In this document: piece by piece, positions 1 through 7,347 of the stretch
How the letters are laid out: every line of letters starts with the position of its first letter
Position numbering within the stretch: the stretch's first letter is position 1
DNA from: an uncultured bacterium
GTDB taxonomy: Bacteria > Verrucomicrobiota > Lentisphaeria > Oligosphaerales > Oligosphaeraceae
NCBI GenBank assembly: GCA_900548225.1
Contig: URJM01000039.1
Coordinates: forward strand, 1 to 19,080
Length of the DNA stretch: 19,080 nt
Direction: 5' to 3'
Position numbers and translations under genes: made by a program
Notes under the pieces: model-generated
Databases searched by the model: none
What the model was told of the DNA's origin: nothing
What the model saw: only the letters and a program-made list of their open reading frames with translations

Positions 1-78
1 AAGCCCCCTGTCCACGCATTCGACAGATGCGTAGAAGGACTTCAGGTCAATGGCGATATAGCACTTCTCTTCGGACAT
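1..78 (-). CDS. Y-family DNA polymerase, N-terminal fragment (DinB/UmuC-like)
   Basis: Reading the minus strand from the ATG at 78 gives 26 codons up to the window edge, beginning MSEEKCYIAID and continuing through the F-Y-A-S-V-E stretch. The pattern AIDxxxFYASVE is the N-terminal signature of Y-family translesion polymerases, and its Asp is one of the catalytic metal ligands. The next residues, C-V-D-R-G-L, resemble the DinP/UmuC-like polymerases often found next to YolD proteins. An in-frame stop lies about 20 codons upstream with no other ATG between, so this start is secure. The rest of the gene lies outside the window. The role would be damage-tolerant DNA synthesis, usually SOS-controlled; I found no convincing LexA box upstream. 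Confidence 0.8.
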   Translation of the reverse strand, partial: MSEEKCYIAIDLKSFYASVECVDRGL

Positions 79-111
79 TGCAGTGGCGGGAATACTTCGG
101 AACCCTGACAG

Positions 112-139
112 AAGATAGCCTCGCCTATAGGGAAATCAA
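112..139 (-). promoter_or_regulatory. weak candidate promoter for the Y-family polymerase
   Basis: On the minus strand TTGATT (139-134) and TATCTT (117-112) are separated by 16 bases, about 34 bases before the polymerase ATG. The match to the sigma-70 consensus is only partial (4/6 and 4/6). Confidence 0.22.
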
Positions 140-186
140 GTAAAACACACTAATATTTTTCAGTCATTTTTGACGGTTTTCGGCCT

Positions 187-206
187 GGGGCTGCATTATG
201 CGCCCC
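187..206. terminator. GC-rich hairpin after the PH-domain gene, possible terminator
   Basis: GGGGC-T-GC / GC-GCCCC forms a seven-pair stem with one bulged T and an ATTAT loop. It lies 8 bases beyond the stop of the minus-strand gene ending at 215. No T-tract follows it on either strand, so intrinsic termination is uncertain. Confidence 0.3.
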
Positions 207-214
207 GCATCCCG

Positions 215-955
215 CTACTTGCCGTCGGAGTCTTCCCCCTGTCCCTTGGAGAGGTCATGGAAGAGATCCAGGACCGCATGGGGATTGTTTACATCCCGTA
301 TCGCAATCTCCATTCCCGAGGTGGCGGATGTGCCGATGCTGATATCGCCGTAGCCTAGCAGCTTCTCCCAGAGGTCCTGCTTGAGCCAGACTCCCCGTAT
401 GTCCGTCAGGCGTATGTCCACCTCGTAGTGGGTGAAAAGCCCTGACACTGCGCGCAGGCGCTGGTTTGTGAGGGTATAGGAAGTGGTCAGTATGTCGAAA
501 AGAAGGACTGAAAACCAAACCAGGCAGAACAGCAGTATTGCGAGGACGACATACATCCCGACATGGAGTTTCTGAAGGAATGGGATCGTCGCCAGGATGA
601 CAAGCAGGGTAGCAAGCATCGGGGCGGCCAGGCGCTTGCAGGAGGGCCGGAAGCGTTCCAGTTCACGCTCCTCCACTTCAGCCACCTTCTCAACGGGGGC
701 GGCGGCTTCCGCTGGGGAGGTGCCGCACTTCTTCTCCGGCTGTGCCGCTAGCATGCTCTGGCACCAGCGGCACTTCCTTGCGCCGGCACGGACGCGCTCG
801 TGGCAGTAGGGACACGCCTTGAACCCCTCCGCCTCATCCTCGGGAACGGGATCAGCAAAGAAGGTCTTGCTGCATTGGCTGCAGAGAATCTGCATTCCGG
901 ACTGCTCGGAATCGCAGGTGTTCACGCTCTTGCAATATGGACAAAGTGTACGCAT
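215..955 (-). CDS. double zinc-ribbon, bacterial PH-domain (bPH2/YdbT-like) membrane protein
   Basis: The 246-residue product starts MRTLCPYCKS. The frame stays open to 1057, but this Met directly precedes the first zinc-ribbon cysteines and the longer version would overlap the divergent promoter region. Two CxxC pairs (C5/C8 and C25/C28) form one zinc ribbon; C48/C51 and C62/C65 form a second. A charged linker of about 35 residues follows, then two hydrophobic segments at about 111-128 and 132-153. The tail, about 155-240, contains T-L-T-N-Q-R-L and resembles the bacterial PH domain DUF304/bPH2 seen in YdbS/YdbT. The function is unknown; membrane anchoring with a cytosolic sensing or scaffolding role is plausible. 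It is transcribed divergently from the ketosynthase gene. Confidence 0.72.
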   Translation of the reverse strand: MRTLCPYCKSVNTCDSEQSGMQILCSQCSKTFFADPVPEDEAEGFKACPYCHERVRAGARKCRWCQSMLAAQPEKKCGTSPAEAAAPVEKVAEVEERELERFRPSCKRLAAPMLATLLVILATIPFLQKLHVGMYVVLAILLFCLVWFSVLLFDILTTSYTLTNQRLRAVSGLFTHYEVDIRLTDIRGVWLKQDLWEKLLGYGDISIGTSATSGMEIAIRDVNNPHAVLDLFHDLSKGQGEDSDGK

Positions 956-1105
956 GCCAATAACATAGCGTGAAGTGACGGAAGTTGCGTGCGTGAACCC
1001 AAAATAGTCGGACGATTCGACGGGCATGGCGGGCGCCTTCGAAAGCCCAGGCTCCACTCTCCATTAATCCCTAAGAATCGAATTACATTAGATGACTTTC
1101 CGAGC
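956..1105. other. divergent intergenic region
   Basis: These 150 bases separate the divergent starts of the PH-domain gene and the ketosynthase gene and should hold both promoters. The right half (about 1073-1098) is A+T-rich. I could not assign convincing -35/-10 pairs, and neither start has a clear Shine-Dalgarno site. Confidence 0.4.
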
Positions 1106-2140
1106 ATGAGGTTTTCAAATGTACATCTGAGATGTGTTTCGCGGGTTCTTCCAGGGCGCATGGTTACGAGCCAGGAGCTTGAGGAGAGCCTGGAGCCGTT
1201 GTACAGCCGTCTCCGTCTTTCCGTGGGACGCCTTGAACTGATGACAGGCATCAGGGAACGCCGGTTCTGGAATCCCGGGACGATGCCCAGCGACGCGGCG
1301 GTCCTGGCTGCGAAGGCGGCACTGGAGAAGTCGGGGATTGATGCGTCGGAACTCCAGGCGGTTCTCTTCTGCGGAGTCTCCCGCGACTGTGCGGAGCCAG
1401 CCACGTCAACGGCAGTCGTCAGAAAACTCGGGCTTTCGGAGGACGTCCTCAACTTCGACATCTCGAATGCCTGCCTTGGCGTGGCCAGCGGCATGCTTGT
1501 CCTTTCGTCGATGATTGAATCCGGCGCGATATCCTGCGGAATGGCCGTCACGGGCGAGAATGCCGGACCGCTGGTGGAGAATACAGTCGCCAGGCTGAAT
1601 GCCGACGCCGCCATGACTCGCCAGGCTCTCAAGCATGAGTTCGCCTCACTGACAATCGGAAGCGGCGCCGCGGCCGTCATCCTTGGCAAGGACGGAGCGC
1701 ACAGGATCCGCGCAATCTCAGCGGCCTCGGACTGCTCCCATGACGACCTCTGCAGGGGAGACGCAAATGGCGGCATGACCGACGGAAGCGCACCGGTCAT
1801 GTCCACAGACTCCCACAAACTCCTCACCGAGGGAATCAAGGTCGCCAAGAGAATGTGGAAGAACCTCCAGGGTGAATCCCCATGGAATGGGCAACCGCCG
1901 GAAATCGTCTGCGGACACCAGGTCGGAAAAGTCCACAGGGATCTCCTCTTCCAGGCAATCGGACTGCCGTCGGAGCTGGACTTTCCAATCTTCCCGACGA
2001 CGGGAAACTGCGGCTCGGCATCGCTTCCGATGGCGCTCGCCGCCGCAGACGAGGCAGGCGCCCTCAAGCCGGGAATGAGAGTCGCAATGCTGGGGATAGG
2101 AAGCGGCATCAACTCCCTGGGAATTGCGCTGGACTGGTAG
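1106..2140 (+). CDS. 3-oxoacyl-ACP synthase III family ketosynthase, OleA-like
   Basis: This is a 344-residue thiolase-fold condensing enzyme. The catalytic triad is visible: Cys123 in NACLG, His271 in GHQVGK and Asn301 in TTGNCGS. The N-terminal LELMTGIRERRFW motif (about 43-55) is typical of KAS III/OleA proteins. The frame is open upstream to 989, but the family usually begins as MRFxNV does here, so the ATG at 1106 is chosen. FabH normally has HQAN around its His; HQVG points to the OleA-like branch, which condenses acyl chains rather than starting fatty-acid synthesis with acetyl-CoA. No oleB, oleC or oleD homologue is in the window, and no fatty-acid genes flank it. The exact substrate is unknown. 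It is followed by 64 bases and then aconitase on the same strand. Confidence 0.85.
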   Translation: MRFSNVHLRCVSRVLPGRMVTSQELEESLEPLYSRLRLSVGRLELMTGIRERRFWNPGTMPSDAAVLAAKAALEKSGIDASELQAVLFCGVSRDCAEPATSTAVVRKLGLSEDVLNFDISNACLGVASGMLVLSSMIESGAISCGMAVTGENAGPLVENTVARLNADAAMTRQALKHEFASLTIGSGAAAVILGKDGAHRIRAISAASDCSHDDLCRGDANGGMTDGSAPVMSTDSHKLLTEGIKVAKRMWKNLQGESPWNGQPPEIVCGHQVGKVHRDLLFQAIGLPSELDFPIFPTTGNCGSASLPMALAAADEAGALKPGMRVAMLGIGSGINSLGIALDW

Positions 2141-2155
2141 CGGCACAAATACATC

Positions 2156-2184
2156 TTCTTAAATCATAACTCCTTGCATATAAA
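2156..2184 (+). promoter_or_regulatory. candidate promoter for the aconitase gene
   Basis: TTCTTA (2156-2161) and TATAAA (2179-2184) are 17 bases apart in an A+T-rich gap within GC-rich surroundings. The -10 is a good match, the -35 weak. An AAGG at 2191-2194, 10 bases before the ATG, may be the ribosome binding site and would then lie at the very start of the transcript. Confidence 0.3.
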
Positions 2185-2204
2185 CAAGTTAAGGTAATAA
2201 TTCC

Positions 2205-4148
2205 ATGCCTAGGACAATTCTTCAGCAGATTCTCGGGGAACACCTTGTCGAGGGAGAGCTGGTCGCCGGCTCCCAAATCAGCATCAGGATAGACCAGACC
2301 CTTTGCCAGGACGCGACAGGCACCATGGCGTTTCTCGAGCTTGAGGCGATGGGGGTTCCCCGTGTCAAGACCGAGGTTTCGGTTCAGTACATTGACCACA
2401 ACACCATCCAGATGGGTCCCGAGAACGCGAACGACCACCTCTACCTCCAGAGCGTCTGCGCGGCGAAGGGCGTCCTGTTCTCCCGTCCGGGCAATGGCAT
2501 CTGCCACCAGGTCCACCTGGAGCGTTTTGGCATTCCAGGCAAGACCCTTCTTGGTTCCGACTCCCATACCCCGACTGGCGGCGGCATTGGCATGATTGCG
2601 ATTGGCGCCGGCGGGCTTGACGTCGCCCGCGCAATGGCCGGCATCCCCTTCAAGCTCACCTGCCCGAAGTCCGTCGGCATCAAGCTCACCGGCAGGCTCA
2701 GGCCATTCGTTTCGGCGAAGGACGTGATTCTGAAGGTGCTCTCGATTCTCTCCAGCAAGGGCAATGTCGGCACCGCGGTGGAATACTTTGGCGACGGCGT
2801 TGCAACCTTGAGCGTGCCGGAGCGCGCGACCATCGCAAACATGGGCGCCGAACTGGGAGTCACCACCTCGGTTTTCCCGTCCGACGACGAGACACGCAGA
2901 TTCCTCGAGGCGGAGGGACGCGGGGCGGACTGGAAGCCGCTGGCCGCCGAAGAGGGCGCGGCATACGACCGCGTCATTGAAATCGCCCTTGACGAGCTGG
3001 TCCCAATGGCCGCATGCCCCTCCAATCCCGCGAATGTCAAGACCGTCGCGGAGGTTGCCGGGCTTCCCTGCAGCCAGGTGATGATTGGCTCCTGCACCAA
3101 CAGCAGCCTCAAGGACATGCAGCTCGTGGCGTCAATGCTCAAGGGGCGCATCGTCAACCCGTGCGTCTCCCTGGCGATTGCCCCGGGGTCGAAGCAGGTT
3201 CTCCGAATGCTCTCCGAGGATGGCTCCCTTGCAATAATGCTTGCGGCCGGATGCCGTATCCTCGAAAGCGCCTGCGGCCCCTGCATCGGGCTTGGATTCA
3301 GCCCCGCATCCGGCACGATCTCCGTCAGGACAAACAACCGCAACTTCCTGAACCGCACGGGCACCAAGGACGACCAGTGCTATCTGGTGAGCCCCGCAAC
3401 GGCTGTCGCAACCGCCCTGACAGGCGTCCTCACGGACCCCGCCGAGTTCGCCGCACAGGCCGGAATGGAGGAGCCCGCATGGGTCATGCCAGACCATTTC
3501 CTGGTGGACGACAGGATGATCATCATTCCTCCTGAAGACGGGTCGAGGGTGGAGATTGTAAGAAAGGAGACAATCGGCGAGCCGCCGCATTGCAGCCCGC
3601 TGCCCGACACCCTTGATGGCGAGGCGGTCATCACCGTCGGCGACCGCATCACGACCGACCACATCATGCCCGCGGGAGCCAACCTCAAGCTCCGCAGCAA
3701 TATCCCCCGCTACGCGAAGGTCGTCTTCGACTGCTTCAACGAGCCTGGCAAGCCCACCTTTGCGGAACGCGCCGCAGCGCTGCGCGACGCAGGCAAGGCG
3801 GGCTTCATCGTCGCCGGCGACTCCTACGCCCAGGGTTCCAGCCGCGAACATGCCGCAATCTGCCCCATGTATCTGGGAATCAAGGCAGTCCTGGCAATCT
3901 CCATCGAAAGAATCCATGCAGCCAACCTCGTCAACTTCGGAATCCTTCCGCTCTACTTCCAGAACCGTCAGGACTACGAGGCAATCAAGCAGGGCGACAA
4001 GATCACCATCGCCGGGCTGCGTGCACAGCTCAAGGCGGGGGACGACGTCCACGCCTTCGTGGGCGGCAGGGAAATCGTCCTGAAGTGCAATCTCACCCCC
4101 GCCGACCGCCAGGTCGTCCTGAAGGGCGGACTGCTTGCAGGGGAATAA
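2205..4148 (+). CDS. acn: aconitate hydratase, Aquifex-type
   Basis: The 647-residue protein belongs to the aconitase superfamily and interconverts citrate and isocitrate through cis-aconitate using a [4Fe-4S] cluster. The cluster cysteines are Cys297 in GSCTNSS and Cys357/Cys360 in CGPCIG. The SDSHTPTGGG motif is at about 118-127, and the C-terminal swivel domain carries GSSREHA near 543-549, whose Ser and Arg bind substrate. The length of about 650 and the domain order (catalytic first, swivel domain C-terminal, one chain) fit the Aquifex-type bacterial enzyme rather than the ~890-residue AcnA. Isopropylmalate isomerase is unlikely because its two domains are separate chains in bacteria. 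No citrate synthase or isocitrate dehydrogenase is adjacent. A kinase gene starts 12 bases after the stop, so they are probably co-transcribed. Confidence 0.93.
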   Translation: MPRTILQQILGEHLVEGELVAGSQISIRIDQTLCQDATGTMAFLELEAMGVPRVKTEVSVQYIDHNTIQMGPENANDHLYLQSVCAAKGVLFSRPGNGICHQVHLERFGIPGKTLLGSDSHTPTGGGIGMIAIGAGGLDVARAMAGIPFKLTCPKSVGIKLTGRLRPFVSAKDVILKVLSILSSKGNVGTAVEYFGDGVATLSVPERATIANMGAELGVTTSVFPSDDETRRFLEAEGRGADWKPLAAEEGAAYDRVIEIALDELVPMAACPSNPANVKTVAEVAGLPCSQVMIGSCTNSSLKDMQLVASMLKGRIVNPCVSLAIAPGSKQVLRMLSEDGSLAIMLAAGCRILESACGPCIGLGFSPASGTISVRTNNRNFLNRTGTKDDQCYLVSPATAVATALTGVLTDPAEFAAQAGMEEPAWVMPDHFLVDDRMIIIPPEDGSRVEIVRKETIGEPPHCSPLPDTLDGEAVITVGDRITTDHIMPAGANLKLRSNIPRYAKVVFDCFNEPGKPTFAERAAALRDAGKAGFIVAGDSYAQGSSREHAAICPMYLGIKAVLAISIERIHAANLVNFGILPLYFQNRQDYEAIKQGDKITIAGLRAQLKAGDDVHAFVGGREIVLKCNLTPADRQVVLKGGLLAGE

Positions 4149-4160
4149 GTCTTTTTCTCG

Positions 4161-4967
4161 ATGCCCTCCGACCGACTGCAATACAGAGTGACTGACGACC
4201 ACCTTGCCGAGGGCGGGATGGCGGTTCTTTCGAAGATATCGCTTCCCGGCGGCGGCTTTGCGGTCCTGCGTGAGCTTCAGAGGTCGAAGCTGCTGCGCTT
4301 CGACCTGAGGCGGCGCTTCATCTCTGGCGTAATGACCAGGAGAGACCTGTCGCCCCATCCATGCATCGTCAATTCCCTCGAGGTCGGGAGGCACTTCCTG
4401 ACTCCCTACGAGATCATTGAATATGTGGACGGGGTTCCCCTCCGCAATCTCATGACCCTCGATGCAAGGCGTGTCAGGGATGATGCGGAGTTCATCCTGA
4501 GGGAGATGGCACAGGGGCTCGCCTGGGTCCACACATGTGGAATGATGCACCTGGACGTGAAGCCGGAGAACTTCCTTGTCAAAAAGCAGGGAGACCACTT
4601 CACCGTCAAGTTGACGGACTTCGACATGGCAAGGAAGAAGGACGACAACGGCCCCAGGAAGATTCTCGGCACGCCAGGCTTCATGGCGCCGGAGCAGTTT
4701 AACCAGAAACTCTCCTACCAGGCGTCGGATGTCTTCGCATTCGGACTGATTGCCTACCAGATCGTCACATGCAAGCTGCCCTTTTCGGGAAAGACCCAGA
4801 AGGAGACCTGGCGCCAGCAGGCCAGCCCCAACGTCCAGCCCCGGCCTATCCACGAGCTGGTTCCGAATGTGAACCAGAAGCTCGAGCATGTCATCATCAA
4901 CTGCCTTCAGAAACCCCTGCAACGACGCTATGACAACATGGCGCAGGTGCTTCAGGCACTAAGCTGA
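4161..4967 (+). CDS. atypical serine/threonine protein kinase
   Basis: This is a 268-residue soluble protein that consists of little more than a Hanks-type kinase domain. A glycine-rich-loop remnant AEGGMA is at 16-21. The catalytic loop is H130-L-D-V-K-P-E-N137, so the usual HRD is HLD with the catalytic Asp, Lys and Asn kept. The DFG motif is D153-F-D, and the APE motif at 176-178 with SDVFAFG at 189-195 is normal. The beta-3 lysine appears to be Arg37 in AVLREL. There is no transmembrane or sensor domain. The gene sits 12 bases after aconitase and 6 bases before tsaE. It could phosphorylate a partner or be a weak or pseudo-kinase; the substrate is unknown. Confidence 0.85.
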   Translation: MPSDRLQYRVTDDHLAEGGMAVLSKISLPGGGFAVLRELQRSKLLRFDLRRRFISGVMTRRDLSPHPCIVNSLEVGRHFLTPYEIIEYVDGVPLRNLMTLDARRVRDDAEFILREMAQGLAWVHTCGMMHLDVKPENFLVKKQGDHFTVKLTDFDMARKKDDNGPRKILGTPGFMAPEQFNQKLSYQASDVFAFGLIAYQIVTCKLPFSGKTQKETWRQQASPNVQPRPIHELVPNVNQKLEHVIINCLQKPLQRRYDNMAQVLQALS

Positions 4968-4973
4968 CGCACA

Positions 4974-5456
4974 ATGGAAAAGTATTTCAGTGACAGCGAC
5001 GAGAAGACTCTCGCAATGGGAATCGCCCTGGCATATTCCCTCCAGGACGGCGACGTGGTCGCACTGGTCGGAGACCTGGGCTGCGGAAAGACGGTGATCT
5101 CACGGGGAATCGCACGGGGGCTCGGAATCACCGAGCCTGTGACAAGCCCCACATTCACAGTCGCGCAGGAATACAAAAGACCCGACGGAAAATTCCTCTA
5201 TCACCTTGACATGTATAGGATTGCGGATGAAAATGCCGCGCTGGCGTTCGGAATCGACGAGTTCCTCTTCCAGCCAAACGCCATCACGCTTGTGGAATGG
5301 CCAGAACAAATCCCAGGGCTCCTGGACTCAGGTTCTCTGAAGACAGTCCGCTTCGCCCATCTGGCTGAGGGACAGCGTTCAATAGAATTCGAGGGGTTCC
5401 CGAAGAACGCCGTCGCGGCCGCAGCAAAGGCCGCAGGACTCGCATTGCTTGGGTAG
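4974..5456 (+). CDS. tsaE: tRNA threonylcarbamoyladenosine biosynthesis ATPase TsaE
   Basis: The 160-residue protein is the TsaE ATPase, which works with TsaB and TsaD to put the t6A modification on A37 of tRNAs that read ANN codons. Walker A is GDLGCGKT at 33-40, followed by the family motif TSPTF at about 57-61, then HLDMYRI near 76-82 and LVEWPEQ further on. Length and motif order match the family. It is the last gene of the plus-strand group, 6 bases after the kinase, and ends 5 bases from the converging uppS gene, leaving no room for a separate terminator. TsaB and TsaD are not in the window. Confidence 0.95.
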   Translation: MEKYFSDSDEKTLAMGIALAYSLQDGDVVALVGDLGCGKTVISRGIARGLGITEPVTSPTFTVAQEYKRPDGKFLYHLDMYRIADENAALAFGIDEFLFQPNAITLVEWPEQIPGLLDSGSLKTVRFAHLAEGQRSIEFEGFPKNAVAAAAKAAGLALLG

Positions 5457-5461
5457 ACGCG

Positions 5462-6187
5462 TCACGGATTTGCGCCATCGGTGGGCTTGATTCCCCCGAA
5501 ACGCCTGTCCCTCCCCTGATATGCCTCAATGGCCTGCATGAGGGATTCCCTGTTGAAGTCTGGCCAGTGGGTCTCCGTGACATATAGTTCGCTGTATGAG
5601 AGCTCCCAGAGAAGGAAGTTGCTCAGGCGCAATTCCCCGGAGGTCCGGATCATAAGGTCTGGGTCCGGGAGGTCGGGCGCATAGAGATATTTCGCAAACT
5701 CCGCCTCCGTCAGCCGTCCTTCGGGGCGGTTCCTGTCCGCCAGGAGCTTCTCCACTGCGTCTACGATTTCCGCCCGTCCACCGTAGCTCAGCGCGACATT
5801 CAGTGTGAAGCCATCGTTTCCGCTCGTCCTTTCAATCACCTCCAGCAGGGGTTTTCTGGCGAATTCAGGCAGATCCTCCGTCCGACCAATTGTCCTCAGG
5901 CGGACATTCTCCTTCATCATCGCCTTTTCAAGACGCTTTGTGAAGTGTGGAATGAGCCGCATCAGATACTCCACCTCTTCGGCGGAGCGCTTCCAGTTCT
6001 CCGTGCTGAAAGCGTATACAGTCAGGATCTTCACCCCCAGCTCCTTTGCCGCCCGGACAACACTGGCGATATTCTTCGCGCCTGCAAGATGCCCGGCGCT
6101 GCGCGGAAGCCCGCGGCGCTTCGCCCAACGTCCATTGCCATCCATGATGATTGCAATGTGTTCGGGAAAATCCTTCTTCGACGGCAT
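5462..6187 (-). CDS. uppS: isoprenyl transferase (undecaprenyl diphosphate synthase)
   Basis: The 241-residue cis-prenyltransferase condenses isopentenyl diphosphate onto farnesyl diphosphate to give the C55 carrier lipid for peptidoglycan. The N-terminal signature HIAIIMDGNGRWA contains the catalytic Asp16. The substrate-binding region A-F-S-T-E-N-W-x-R is near 79-87, and the C-terminal D-L-x-I-R-T-S-G-E-x-R-L-S-N-F motif is complete. Its length is normal for bacterial UppS. It begins 5 bases after the ispH stop, so the two are almost certainly co-transcribed, placing precursor supply and polymerisation in one message. It is the last gene of the long minus-strand run. Confidence 0.95.
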   Translation of the reverse strand: MPSKKDFPEHIAIIMDGNGRWAKRRGLPRSAGHLAGAKNIASVVRAAKELGVKILTVYAFSTENWKRSAEEVEYLMRLIPHFTKRLEKAMMKENVRLRTIGRTEDLPEFARKPLLEVIERTSGNDGFTLNVALSYGGRAEIVDAVEKLLADRNRPEGRLTEAEFAKYLYAPDLPDPDLMIRTSGELRLSNFLLWELSYSELYVTETHWPDFNRESLMQAIEAYQGRDRRFGGIKPTDGANP

Positions 6188-6192
6188 TTCAG

Positions 6193-7059
6193 CTACTCCT
6201 CTCTGGAAAAACCAAGTTCCTCAAGACGCGCCAGGACCGCATCGATTTCGCAGTCGGGTGAACTGGTGGCAGTGCCGACGCCGACGCACTCCACATTCTC
6301 AAGCTCCTTCTCTACGACTCCGCCGGCCGAATCAACCATCTTCACGCGGCCAGGACAGCACCCGCGGGCAACCGCCTCCAGGCGACGGGCGTTGGAACTG
6401 TGGGGAGAACCTATCACGTAGACAAATTGGCACCTGGGCGCCACCTGTGACATGGAGTCCTGGCGGCAGGCAACCGCCTCGCAGATGTGGGACTGGTCGT
6501 CAAGAAGCTCGACGCGCCCGCGCAACGCCTCCAGAGTCCTCTCCACTTCGTCATGGCTGCGGGTCGTCTGGTTGAAGAAGACCGCCCGGGAGATCGCCGG
6601 CAACGCCCGCGCCTCGTCTGCGCATGTGACAAGGTGGTATTCCCGTCCGTGGAGCCTGTCCAGGACACCCTGCACTTCCGGATGGCGCCTGTCCCCCAGG
6701 AATACGACCGTGGCGGCCTCGGAATAGCCGGCCACCTCGTCCTGGAGGCGCCTTACGAAGGGGCATGTCGCATCGATGATTTCAAGGCCCCGGGCGCGGC
6801 ACTCGGCAAGCACGCTGTCGCCGCAGCCATGGGCGCCAATCAGAATCCTCGCGCCACTGGGGACGGAGGATGGCGAGTCCACGAAGATGGCGCCATCCCT
6901 GAGCATCCTGGCGGTTACCAGCTCGTTGTGGACAAGCTCGTGGAGGACGTATGTGGGCTCGCCGGGGTTCTCCTCCCGAAGCCGCGCAAAAAGCCCAAGG
7001 GCATTCCTGACTCCGCCGCAGAAGCCAATCGGACTGGCTATGAGAACCCGTCTGCACAT
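6193..7059 (-). CDS. ispH: 4-hydroxy-3-methylbut-2-enyl diphosphate reductase
   Basis: The 288-residue [4Fe-4S] enzyme makes IPP and DMAPP in the last step of the MEP pathway. Cluster cysteines are Cys14 (GFCGGV), Cys99 (DATCP) and Cys193 (HICEA). Substrate residues include HELVHN at 40-45, His77 in AHG, His126/Glu128 in HPE and the QTT at 164-166. The motif that reads S-x-N in E. coli is S218-P-H220 here, so the Asn is His. I chose the ATG at 7059 because MCRRVLIASPIGFC starts where other IspH proteins do; a TTG at 7083, overlapping the preceding stop as TTGA, is an alternative that adds 8 residues. It lies between the chorismate mutase and uppS genes. Confidence 0.92.
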   Translation of the reverse strand: MCRRVLIASPIGFCGGVRNALGLFARLREENPGEPTYVLHELVHNELVTARMLRDGAIFVDSPSSVPSGARILIGAHGCGDSVLAECRARGLEIIDATCPFVRRLQDEVAGYSEAATVVFLGDRRHPEVQGVLDRLHGREYHLVTCADEARALPAISRAVFFNQTTRSHDEVERTLEALRGRVELLDDQSHICEAVACRQDSMSQVAPRCQFVYVIGSPHSSNARRLEAVARGCCPGRVKMVDSAGGVVEKELENVECVGVGTATSSPDCEIDAVLARLEELGFSREE

Positions 7060-7079
7060 CCGCAGAAAACCCCGCCCGG

Positions 7080-7337
7080 TCAATATCTCCGCTGGACTCT
7101 CTTGGAGAGCTCCATGAGGGACGAGAAGAAGTCGCGGACCTCATCCTCGTAGCCAGGAGCCTCGGACGAACGGCGGATGAGAATCGACTCCTCGCGGGCG
7201 TAATCGGTCAACGGAACGCCGGACGCCTTCTTGGCCTCGGCGACATCCTTCATGAGGGCGAAGCGTTCCAGAAGAAGCGCGAGCAACTGGTCGTCAATCC
7301 TGTCAATCCTATTGCGTATATTACATAAGTCGTTCAT
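7080..7337 (-). CDS. chorismate mutase, AroQ class
   Basis: This 85-residue all-helical protein converts chorismate to prephenate, the entry to phenylalanine and tyrosine synthesis. Aligned to the E. coli P-protein mutase domain by spacing, the active-site residues are all present: Arg8, Arg25, Lys36, Asp45, Arg48 and Glu49. The C-terminal Gln is less certain (Q82 is nearby). The frame is open to 7376, but the Met at 7337 is preferred: it sits 10 bases after the antiporter stop and gives a typical length. No fused dehydrogenase or dehydratase domain is present. Its place between an antiporter and ispH has no obvious metabolic logic beyond co-transcription. Confidence 0.88.
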   Translation of the reverse strand: MNDLCNIRNRIDRIDDQLLALLLERFALMKDVAEAKKASGVPLTDYAREESILIRRSSEAPGYEDEVRDFFSSLMELSKRVQRRY

Positions 7338-7347
7338 AATCAATGAC

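Noticed and set aside
96..130. Possible LexA/SOS box before the Y-polymerase start
   Set aside because: GGGTTCCGAAGTATTCCC-like sequence is only a poor palindrome and fits neither the E. coli nor the Bacillus LexA consensus.
3132..4922. A 596-codon open frame on the minus strand opposite aconitase and the kinase
   Set aside because: It crosses two well-supported plus-strand genes and has no recognisable domain; it is a GC-driven shadow. The long frames at 922-2154 (minus), 9686-11041 (plus) and 14341-15702 (plus) were rejected for the same reason.
7060..7083. TTG start at 7083 for ispH, overlapping the chorismate mutase stop
   Set aside because: Possible through translational coupling, but the ATG at 7059 gives the usual IspH N-terminus with the first cluster Cys at about residue 14. 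Kept only as an alternative.
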